From assembly GCA_003427395.1 (NCBI GenBank), contig BFEA01000337.1:952794-998893 (forward strand): 46,100 nucleotides of DNA. The letters are read 5' to 3'. Below are positions 38,192 to 46,100 of the stretch, one piece after another. The DNA comes from Chara braunii (lineage: Eukaryota; Streptophyta; Charophyceae; Charales; Characeae). The notes below the pieces were generated by a model. The model did not search any database, was not told where the DNA came from, and saw only the letters and a program-made list of their open reading frames with translations. How positions within the stretch are numbered: position 1 is the first letter of the stretch; every line of letters starts with the position of its first letter. A program made the translations under genes and the position numbers.

Positions 38192-39760
38192 TCGGCAAAA
38201 ACAGGCTCGGAGGTACTGGTGGTTTAAGGAACATTTTGAAGTATTAAACAAAGGAGAAATTGGGCGCCTTGTGCAGTTACAAAATACCCACTCATTCACA
38301 AGATTGATGTTCCCAAAATTCCACACCACCTGATACCGGTTACATCGCTCTTTGTTGATGATCTGACGGTGCTCATGAGAGTTGACCGCTCCTCCCTTCA
38401 GGCCCTGGTGGACACCATACAAACTTTCTCGACAACGTCGGACATGGTGGTCAACTGGGGATCCAAGACCAAGGGCTGGTGGCTCCACCCCTTGGACTAT
38501 CCACCCCCGCCCGAACCGGCCGTTGCATGGAAACAGCGGGAGGAAGCGATACGGGTGCTGGGGGTCGCGCTTACGGCAATGGGCCCTCCGCCTAATCACG
38601 GGGCTTCATTGGTGGAGGAGGGAATGACAGGACTAACCAGATGGAAGGGCCTGCACACTTCCATAGTCGGAAGAGCATTGGCACTCAACACGGCCATCTT
38701 TTCAACCATGTGGTATAAGGCTGCCTGCTGGCCGATACAACCAAAACTTCTTCAAAGACTGAAGCACGCGGTGGCGGCCTATGTTTGGAAAAATGACCAT
38801 GAGGACCCATCATTCCTCCCTAGGGTCGCGTGGGACTATATAGCCCAACCCCGCTCCAAGGGTGGACTCGCTATTTTGGAGCCGCAAGACCAGCTAAAAG
38901 CCCTGTCCTTCAAGATCCTGATTCGCCTGCTCATGGGCAATGACATACTATGGGCCCCATATGCCGAACTACAACTATCAAATTTAGCCCCCCCCTCTCC
39001 CGCAGACGCTCCGGTCCACGCACTAAAATGGCTTACCAACCCCTCATGGACAGTCCCCGGAGTTTCCACAGCGCCCGATCCGCAGACGCCGCGAGCTCGG
39101 GCCAAGAAAGATATTGCAAATGACCCTCTGTGGCCGGACATGGTTAAGTTGTGGCGGGAAACGGGCCCGGACAGGCTTCCCCCACCAACCCGCTGGCACG
39201 AGATTATCAAACAACCACTCTTAGGAAACCCACACATCTGCGATCACGAGGGGAAGCCCTTTCGCCTCGAAAACAGGTCACACTGGTGCGGTTGGGTGGC
39301 TAAAGGGGTATTTCTGTTGGCCGACATATGGGACTTTAAACGTAACACATGGAAATCTGACGTCCAAATGACAGACAAACTCAAATACGTCAGGGATAGG
39401 ACAGAAAAATTGCGTCAGCTGCAGGAAGCGGTCCCCCTGGCTTGGCTACAACAGCTTAAGGAAGGTCCCACCATCCAAGAAGGGGACTGGGTGGTCCAAT
39501 GGACACAACTCTGCTCACCAACAACGGTAGGCCCAGTGACGGAAAAGTCCAACCACCAGGTTCGCTTAGAAGTATATAACATATCCCATCCTGGGGCGAG
39601 GTGCTCCCCATTGCTGAGAAATGAAGAAGCAGATCACGACTCAACCTGGTCTGGCCTCGTAAAGGGAAGAGTACTGGAACAGACGGATGGAACGCCCTAT
39701 GCCTTCAGGCCGGACTCTCCCTTGGCCACCCTCCCCTTTGATCCGCTAGAGTGGGAATGA
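38185..39760 (+). pseudogene. LINE ORF2 remnant: RT palm end and thumb region
   Basis: The frame gives IPVTSLFVDDLTVLM just before the first Met (38369). FVDD is the RT catalytic box (usually FADD or YADD in LINEs). It continues SLQALVDTIQTFSTTSDMVV, NWGSKTKGWWL, RVLGVALT, IVGRALALNTAIFSTMWY and AVAAYVWKNDHEDPSFLPRV, the usual LINE progression of helices after the palm. RT motifs before FVDD and the endonuclease are missing. The 463-residue frame ends at TGA (39758-39760), but the same phase continues to 40024 into the zinc-binding domain, so that stop is probably a mutation inside the original ORF. Confidence 0.8.
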
Positions 39761-40665
39761 ACACAGCCACCCCCAGCCAAATCCCTCAAATTCGGGCAAT
39801 GTACAGTGAAACAGGGTTACCGCAGAGTACACAAATCACGCTCGACGGATACCTTGATAAAAAGACGGTGGGGAAGGGACTCAATCCTCCCCCCGGAGGA
39901 CCTCAGCGACTTTACTTGGTCACAATATACTCATATAATGCCGATGGCGCACAGGGCACTCCAGTGGCAGATCCTATACCGCTGTCTGCCCACCCCCGAC
40001 TGGCTCGTTACAAGAAAGACCTAGAACAACAAGGCCACCTTTCACCAATTTGCCGCTACTGTTGCAGGACCTCCCAGCCTGCTCGGGCGACCTTGGAGCA
40101 CTGCCTATTAGGCTGTCTCATGGTTTCCCAGATATGGAGATGGTGGGATGCCGCATGGACGATTCTCACTGGCTCCCAGTTCCCTTGGCAACCCAGATTA
40201 CTCCTCTTAGGGAACCGGGCAGACATCCCGCCGAACTGGTCCTCCTATGAAAGGAACCTCTTTCAAATCATAAGACTTGAGCTGCTGATGATAGCCTGGC
40301 GGGCCCGCTGCTCCTTCGAACGAAACCAGCACACGTTCGGGCTCCCGCAAGCCAAAGAACACATCACAAACTACTTGACAGCCAGGGTGAAAGCGGCATG
40401 GGACCACCTACGACACCAAATGAGGTTAATAAATGATAACCCAAGCCTCACCTCTCACGCCAAGAAACAGAAAACAGAGGAAATGAGGAACCAGTTCTCG
40501 GATGAGTGGCTGGGACCAACGGCAGCGATTGCAGACATCCACGATTCCCAGATACACTGGAAACATTGGAGGAAGGACGAAAATGCCTGGACCTACAAAC
40601 TACTATCTCACTTCTTCGTCCCCTTCGCAGCCACCCCCCCTTCCTTTATTCTCCTCCCCAACTAA
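39761..40665 (+). pseudogene. LINE ORF2 remnant: zinc-binding C-terminus
   Basis: Downstream of the TGA the original phase reads to AHRALQWQILYRCLPTPDWL (39806-40024). It then shifts by one, and the second phase (39751-40665) carries CRYC-x12-H-x4-C (LEHCLLGC) and SQIWRWWDAAW, plus LELLMIAWRARCSFERNQHT. The domain is therefore split by a frameshift at about 40000-40024. Layout and motifs match the fragment at 36.8-37.7 kb, so both belong to one LINE family. The 40666-41450 region beyond is probably 3' untranslated and unassigned DNA. Confidence 0.75.
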
Positions 40666-41097
40666 CCCCCCTCCCCCATAATCCCCTCCCTACCTCACAA
40701 GATCGGTACTGCAAGTCACCAAAGTCCTCGGACAGCAATGTGGCTGTTTGGCACTTGCAACCTAGGTGGAAGGAAGAGGGATTTGGGGGAGAGCTCCGGA
40801 CGGGTATGGGACTCTCGGGGCAGGGACAGTGGTAGCCAAGACGAGATCAGGGTGGAAATCAGGTGGAAATCAGGAATCCACTGGAGGGTGGTGAAACGAC
40901 GGTTGCAGTGGACTAACGGCCCAGCCAGCATGTCGAACGGTCTCAAAAGGTCTTGGGGTGTGTTTTGGAAAGTCCCGGAGTGTAAGCGACAGGATGGCGG
41001 CAACAACAAAGTGGACACCTGCAGGAATCTGGGATGGTCTGAGTCTGGCAGTCCTCATCCTGATTGCAGTAAGAAAAGGTTTGAGTTATAGGGTCTT

Positions 41098-41131
41098 CAA
41101 GGGTTCTAAAGGGTTCTAAAGGGTTCTAAAG
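41098..41131. repeat. 10-bp tandem repeat GGGTTCTAAA
   Basis: Three units of AAGGGTTCTA in a row. Confidence 0.8.
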
Positions 41132-41593
41132 GGACGACAGATAGTCACAATGAATAGAGGGGCTGCAGAACAGGGCTGCCTCATTTCGACAGGGATGCCC
41201 CAAGATACTAACTTTCTATTGTCCTGTGTGGTGTTGTTGTACTTTCCATCTCATTGCAACAGTACCACAGATGCTGTGGTTTTTTCGGTTCTCTAAGGTC
41301 ACAGTGAGGGTTTAGGGGTTTAGGGGCGTCAAGGGTTTCAATAGGGACATTGCACAGAGGTGTTGCAGAATAGGACCCTTTTATTCAGGGGGGCTGCAGA
41401 ACTAGGGCTACGTTAATAGTAAAGGAGGTGCTCCATGAAGGGAAGGGGGAAAATTGCAGCTCCAAGGGACAACGGAGACCCGGGAAGAGACAAGTATCAC
41501 CGTAGCCCTTTTTTTTTTTCTTTTTTTTTTTTTTAAGTATCACCATAGCCCTAGGAAACAACAATCACCAATATCTGTATTGTATGTTGTACC

Positions 41594-41753
41594 AATGGGA
41601 CGCTGGACCCGATTTCCAGCAGGTGCCGCTCCCCACCTATAGATGGAGCAGCCCGACAGATAAGCCCTCAATTCTGACGGTTCTCTTACCACCGCCAGGA
41701 TAGAGGGATATAGCAAGGGCTTTTCAAAAAAAAAAAAAAAAAAAAAAAAAAAA
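41594..41753 (+). mobile_element. Poly(A)-tailed short retroposon (SINE-like), copy 7
   Basis: GGGACGCTGGACCCGATTTCC, AGCAGGTGCCGCTCCCCACC and TATAGATGGAGCAG are followed by a body with TTCTCTTACCACCGCCAGGA and an A tract at about 41726-41753. It is the closest in layout to copies 3 and 6. Confidence 0.75.
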
Positions 41754-41908
41754 CTTGTTGCGAGACAAAGGCCAAGGGTAGGGTTACGACTCTTCTCTCC
41801 TGAGCGAAGATCCTGAAGACCAACAGCAAGAACACAACATTGGTTAGTGCAGTCCCCCAGAGGCAAGGGACCACTTGCCACGATCCTTCAGTCAGTCCTT
41901 TTTTTTTA

Positions 41909-42114
41909 GGGGAAATTGCGCAGGAGTCACGAAAATGAGTTGTAATTGCACTATGGGCCAAGCAGGATACAGTTTCGAATTGCAGTTTGCGCACAACGTA
42001 TACAACCCAACTTTCTGCCCAGGTACGGTGCCCCAAGTGCGATTGCGAACTGCATCTTGCCCCATAGTAGTGCAATTATAACTCCTTTTTGTGACTCTAC
42101 TGAAGTTACCCCCC
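41909..42114. mobile_element. Mutator-like MITE with long TIRs, copy 2
   Basis: It is homologous end to end with 16779-17016: left GGGGAAATTGCGCAGGAGTC, right GACTCTACTGAAGTTACCCC, and the same inner arms GAGTTGTAATTGCACTATGG and CCATAGTAGTGCAATTATA. It lacks the 33-bp internal duplication. The flanks are homopolymeric (TTTTTTTA at 41901-41908 and 42115-42122), so an 8-9 bp target duplication is likely but blurred by slippage. Confidence 0.82.
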
Positions 42115-42370
42115 TTTTTTTATTATATCTGCGGTCAAATTTTTCATATTCGCATTGCCTGGTTTGTGAGGGATGGCTTAGTTTTGACGAGTCCTCTGCA
42201 GCGTCAACTCACACCTGGTGCCGGGTGTTGTTAGCACTATGTCTGATGACTATCATGGTAGAAATCATGAAGATCAATGATGCAAAATGTAAGACTTGGA
42301 GTTCTGTTCAGTTCTTTGGCAGCGAGGGACCAATTTTCTGTTTTTTTTTCTTCGTTCTGGACAGTCAACC
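42115..42370. other. Unassigned sequence
   Basis: Nothing recognisable. The 186-residue plus-strand frame covering the MITE and this stretch is not credible because it runs through both MITE arms and two A tracts. Confidence 0.5.
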
Positions 42371-42535
42371 ACAAAAAAAAAAAAAAAAAAAAGAGAAACG
42401 TACATCACGAGAAAAAAAAAATAGTTGTCCTCCAATCAAAGTAGGGCATGGAACCGAGACAGGGGGCAGCTGTCAAAATTGGAATGATAACGAGACAATC
42501 AGGTAGTAACTCGTGATAGCACCTGCACAAGGATG

Positions 42536-42536
<1 letters not shown>

Positions 42537-42601
<65 letters not shown>
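42537..42601. repeat. Poly(A) tract, interrupted
   Basis: About 60 A with two G interruptions. Another A tract lies at 42373-42391. No SINE head was recognised upstream of either. Confidence 0.9.
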
Positions 42602-42605
<4 letters not shown>

Positions 42606-42679
42606 GAAAGAGACAAGAGTGGTAAATAGTAAATACTAAATGGTCTAAATCTGGTAAATGATTGTAAATCATTATTTGT

Positions 42680-42895
42680 TTTCAAAGAAATTGTCCAAGG
42701 TACAATTTTTTTCAAGAGAAATTATGGTCCAACATTGCTCCAATATTGCTCCAGAGTCTAAATTTTCAACCGAAATGGTCCAAGTTATAATTTTTTTCAA
42801 GAGAAATGGTCCAAATTATAATCCTTTTCAAGAGAAATACTCCAAGCTACTTTTTTTTTTCCAACTTGAAGAAAAAAAGGGTCCAAATTATAACA
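42680..42895. repeat. Degenerate tandem repeat, TTTTTTCAAGAGAAATGGTCCAA core
   Basis: Five or six units of about 30-50 bp share GGTCCAA(G/A)TTATAA and TTTTTCAAGAGAAAT. Phe/Asn/Lys-rich frames across it are repeat artefacts. Confidence 0.75.
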
Positions 42896-43074
42896 GTTAG
42901 GTAATGCTGCGAATCATAGTTCGCTTCAAGAAAAGGTGGGCTTTTGCATAACTATATTATGTGACATCCATTCAAAGACTCCCTTTTCCCGTCCTTGCGA
43001 TGTTTCTCATGACCCCCCTGAAGTGAGAATTCAAAGACCTAGTAAATAATTATGCAGAATCTGCCCTCCCATGC

Positions 43075-43528
43075 ATGCATGTATTGAGGCTAATAATGAT
43101 GGCAAGATACATGTGGCACGTCAACATGTACCAGGCCAAGGAAGCTGTCCCAGTGCACCCGTCCATCAGCTCTGGTAAAGATGGTGACTTTCCAAATCTA
43201 CAACTGCCAATGGACTCTCAAAGAAAAACACGAAATTTCAAATTTGCCCTTTGTGAAAGGAAATGCCTTTTTTACCCCCGAATCAGAAAACTGGCCGCCA
43301 AATTTGAAGCAAAAATGGCAGTTTTCTTGCCAACCTGGATTGCGCAATGGCCCAGGCACAAAATGTGTCTACTTTACTTTCACACGTAGATTCCGCTGGG
43401 GGCAGGGAAGCCATTACATTGTTGTTTTGCGAGAAGCAGAGAATTTTGCCTTCATAAAAAGGGTTGCTTTTTTAGATTTCCCATGTTTTTTTTGGCCGAT
43501 TGGACCTAGAATCTTAGATCGGATGTGA
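43075..43528 (+). other. Open frames of unknown status
   Basis: Two overlapping plus-strand frames (104 and 115 residues) cover this stretch. The second reads like protein in places (VTFQIYNCQWTLKEKHEISN, FSCQPGLRNGPGTKCVYFTF), but no family was recognised and there is no second copy to test conservation. Possibly a transposon or exon remnant. Confidence 0.25.
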
Positions 43529-43584
43529 AGCACCGGCTCTAGCGAGCTGAGTTGGTAGTTGTGCTGACACAGTGACACGTGTAC

Positions 43585-44019
43585 TCAGAAGGGCGTAAGC
43601 GTAACTCGCGTGAGGAGACCGGAGTCGTCCGGGTAAGTCCTATTTTTTGCGTCTATATGCCAAGCCAAGATAATGGCTTTTGATCTGGGCACCCTTTGAA
43701 ACATAATGTTTGGCTCATATCCCATAACGCATCCACAAAAAAAACCTTTTTTCCCCTGTTTTCGAAGCTGTTTACTTGGGCAGATGTGCTCTGTAGTGTG
43801 TAACTCACAATGAGGATGTTTCATTACAATCTGGCCATGAACGAGACCCGATACATCTCCTTTAGGTCCTATTGCGTCTATATCCTGAGGCAAGACAATT
43901 GCTTTTGATCTCACCACCCTCTTAAACATAATGCATGGTCCGAATCTGTAACAAATCCACAGGAGGCATAAGGGCGACGCTGGGAGGGGGTTATTCATGC
44001 GGGTTCTGTTTTGGCACAT
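43585..44019 (-). pseudogene. Open frame with two copies of a 32-residue motif, function unknown
   Basis: The 144-residue frame contains two diverged copies of one motif: C-Y-R-F-GPCIMFKRVVRSKAIVL-DIDA (residues about 23-50) and C-V-M-G-YEPNIMFQRVPRSKAIIL-HIDA (residues about 94-127). The shared core is G.x.P.IMF.R..RSKAI.L...IDA. At DNA level the units are at 43648-43745 and 43873-43970, clearly diverged, while the reading frame and many residues are kept. I do not recognise the family. It could be part of a larger repeat protein or a transposon domain. Confidence 0.35.
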
Positions 44020-44196
44020 TATGTCCTCCTCGAGATTAACGCCTCACATAATGTGCTTTCTTCATCTACATGAAGCATGAAGTATGTCCTCTTTTTTCCC
44101 TTTTTTTTTTTCCCTTCTTTCAAGACTGTCTCCTCAGCACCCTCTTGAAAGCGCCAGTATGGCAGACCCAAATTGGCCAAACCTTTTGCACCCGAA

Positions 44197-44280
44197 GGGG
44201 GCTCCTTGTATACCTCCGGAAGTTTCGGAGGACCCTGAGGGGGCTCCTTGTATACCTCCGGAAGTTTCGGAGGACCCTGA
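44197..44280. repeat. 42-bp tandem duplication
   Basis: Two identical 42-bp units (GGCTCCTTGTATACCTCCGG ... GAGGACCCTGAGG) lie in a row, with the first bases of a third. As 42 is a multiple of three, the unit keeps frame on both strands. Confidence 0.9.
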
Positions 44281-44424
44281 GGGGGCTCATACTCAAGTCT
44301 GCCACAAGCTTGAGAAGTACACCCGTCTGCAGCCCCGATGGTCCCAAGTCTACACTACAGATTGTACACCTTTGTAGCCTGCATAGCATACACACTACAT
44401 AGGACAGAGAGAGTACGCACACAG

Positions 44425-44520
44425 ACTTTGCTGCAGACTATGCTGCAGACTATGTTGCAGACTATGCGCAGACTATCCGCAGACTGTGCACAGACTTTGT
44501 GTGTGCATAGGACAGACTAT
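44425..44520. repeat. 12-bp tandem repeat, GCAGACTATGCT core
   Basis: About six units of GCAGACTATGCT, GCAGACTATGTT and GCAGACTATGC and variants, degrading towards 44520. Confidence 0.8.
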
Positions 44521-44664
44521 GATGCAGGTGCGCAGTCCGCGCAGACGACATAGTATAGAGAGAGTACACACACATGACATTATACATATTGGATACAGAC
44601 TACAGCTCCTGGGGGTCCATCTGAACTTGGCGGAAGTCAGTTGCAATTTCGTTTAGAAAATATA

Positions 44665-45077
44665 GGGTCTCGCTGCACTACTCTCCACTCTCTGGGAAGT
44701 CGGAGAGTACACGGAGAGAGTTGTCAGACTCTCCGATTTCCCGGATTTTTTTGGGTCGTCGCTGCACTAACTCTACAAACTCAGACTCTACAACTATCAA
44801 GGGTACAAAACGACAGCTCAAAGTCCCCGTTTGTCTGCCCAGAATCAAGGTTCACTATCCAGATTTGGAGCAAATTGGCGGACCGGTTCCTTCGAAGGTC
44901 CCTCCCCGTAACGGATTTTGCAGGCTGGGCACTCTCCAACAGCGGAGAGTGCAATTCTTTTGTGGTCTCTGACAGCTCTCCGAATTTATTTTGAGGTTCT
45001 ATAGGAGAGTTCGTGCAGCGATGCATAACTCTCCGAATTTGCGCAAAGTAGAGTAGTGCAGTGAGACGCCGAGACCC
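44665..45077. mobile_element. 413-bp MITE, GGGTCTCG ends, ATA target duplication
   Basis: The left end GGGTCTCGCTGCACTACTCT is inverted at the right as AGAGTAGTGCAGTGAGACGC plus CGAGACCC. ATA flanks both (44662-44664 and 45078-45080). Several inner CTCTCC / GGAGAG pairs would extend the hairpin. No transposase is encoded. Confidence 0.78.
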
Positions 45078-45135
45078 ATAAAATGTCCGTTTTATGATCA
45101 CTGTGCACACACTGACTGGCCTCTACAACACCCTG

Positions 45136-45795
45136 GGGTCTAGTCCCACCTACAGCATTGAGTTTTCTCAACGCTGCGCTTTCTATCACGTGTGGCATGG
45201 TGGGACGGAGCTCTGCCGTTGATGTATTGCGAATCTAATGGTACCAAAATACAGGAGAATAACCTATTAGATTTAGTCATTTTGTAGAATTTTTCTTTGA
45301 CGTGAAATCCGTTTTGTAGTATGCGTTGGCCCTTTTGGTTTGGGCGGGAAGCCATTTTCCATTGAGAAAACTACCCTACCGAGGGTAGGGTACATTTCTC
45401 AACGGGAGTGCCTTTCCTTTTTTTTGTTTTTAAAGACCTCATTGCATCCTGAAACGGAGGAACTCTGACAGCTGTGTTTGGCTGTCTGGCATCAAACTCG
45501 TTTCCTTCTTTGGGCAATGAATGCATTTGGCCATCCACGTCGTCCCTGGCCATTTTACAAATGGTGACCTCCTGTCCCCTCACCACGGGGAGTATCCCTT
45601 TTTCACGGAGACTTTCACTCCGACTGTTCCAGACATGTTTCTTTTCTCCGAGTTACGTTATAAAAAATAAGGAGAAAAGCTTTTTCTAGCGTTTTTTTTC
45701 AGTTTTTTAATTTCTTGTTTTGAATTTATTAATGTCGAAATGGCGTCACACCGTTGAGTTTTCTAAACTCAACAACGTTAGGTGGGACCAGACCC
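45136..45795. mobile_element. 660-bp MITE, GGGTCTAGTCCCAC ends, CTG target duplication
   Basis: The left end GGGTCTAGTCCCACCTACAG and right end GTTAGGTGGGACCAGACCC are inverted repeats. CTG flanks both (45133-45135 and 45796-45798). The inverted similarity continues with TTGAGTTTTCTCAAC / CTAAACTCAACAACG. No frame inside shows a domain. Confidence 0.8.
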
Positions 45796-45831
45796 CTGGA
45801 CTTTATAAAAACGAGAAAAAATATATATATA

Positions 45832-46100
45832 TAAAATGTCCGTTTTAAGGAAATGGCTGTTCTGTGACATTGTACAGATCGGATACAGACTAGATGTACA
45901 TATCACAATGGCATCGGTAGGGTGGGCCTACCCTTGGGCTGTCATATGTTAGACCTTCTTCACCTGGGGGGGAAGCCATTAGACACTGCTTTCTCAGCGG
46001 TTTCTCCGGGCAGACTGTGAGGACCCCGGCCTCATTCCTCTTATTGGCAATATCAGCCTTGGGCACTGGGCCCTTAAAAAAAAAAAAAAAAAAAAAAAAA
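45832..46100 (+). other. Unassigned 3' end of the window with terminal A tract
   Basis: TATAAAATGTCCGTTTTA at about 45832 repeats a sequence at 45078, and GACATTGTACAGATCGGATA with CAGACTA at about 45868 resembles GACATTATACATATTGGATA with CAGACTA at 44576. The final A run (46076-46100) may be a retroposon tail, but no head from the families above was recognised. Confidence 0.45.

Noticed and set aside
41098-41335. Telomere-like GGGTTCTAAA and GGGTTTAGGGGTTTAGGGG
   Set aside because: Only two or three units, degenerate, and not a continuous TTTAGGG array.
41946-42506. 186-residue plus-strand ORF
   Set aside because: It runs through both arms of the Mutator-like MITE and two A tracts, and no domain is present.
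43530-43600. tRNA-like sequence GAGCTGAGTTGGTAG
   Set aside because: It resembles an A box, but no B box or cloverleaf could be drawn downstream.

Overview
The window looks like nuclear, non-genic DNA from a large repeat-rich eukaryotic genome, most likely a plant or streptophyte alga. The reasons are the absence of any compact gene array, the abundance of poly(A)-tailed retroposons, LINE fragments, inverted-repeat elements and microsatellites, and a Ty3/gypsy element whose primer-binding site matches the initiator-Met tRNA type common in plants. A charophyte such as Chara would fit, but that is an inference from general character, not a match I could run. I see no convincing host gene, no rRNA gene, no intact tRNA gene and no CRISPR array.

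Layout. 1-8.2 kb: ATC/CAT-rich low-complexity DNA, diverged repeats in both orientations, two poly(A)-tailed retroposons (3.1 and 6.0 kb, opposite strands), an inverted-repeat element (5249-5749) and the 3' part of a LINE on the minus strand (zinc-binding region after RT). 8.2-11.3 kb: a tRNA-like SINE followed by a 2.8-kb solo LTR flanked by the 4-bp repeat TGAG. 12.3-14.8 kb: a 1209-bp block present twice in tandem (apparently identical), each copy holding a long hairpin. 14.7-17.6 kb: inverted-repeat elements with 3-bp (TAA) or 9-bp (TTCACATTT) target duplications, a retroposon, and an 80-bp tandem duplication.

17,659-30,979: a nearly complete but decayed Ty3/gypsy LTR retrotransposon on the minus strand. 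Reading from 30,979 downwards: 5' LTR, primer-binding site, gag, protease, reverse transcriptase, RNase H, an integrase ORF that begins with a complete PHD-type Cys4-His-Cys3 zinc finger, then about 2.2 kb of extra ORFs of unknown function, then the 3' LTR. Coding capacity is broken by frameshifts and by nonsense codons, and key residues are altered in protease and integrase, so this copy is not autonomous.

31-36 kb: small inverted-repeat elements, minisatellites, and a block of (GA)n/(GT)n/(GC)n microsatellites. 36.3-40.7 kb: two LINE fragments on the plus strand, each directly preceded by a poly(A)-tailed copy of the same short retroposon. 41-46.1 kb: another retroposon, a second Mutator-like element, poly(A) tracts, short tandem repeats, an ORF with an internally repeated 32-residue motif, and two further GGG...CCC inverted-repeat elements with 3-bp target duplications.

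The most interesting items are the PHD finger fused to the gypsy integrase with the extra 3' ORFs, the group of MITE-like elements that share GGG(TCT)...TCCCAC ends and 3-bp target duplications but differ inside, and the modular retroposon family that abuts LINE fragments. All repeat families were paired by eye within this window; no identity percentages were computed.
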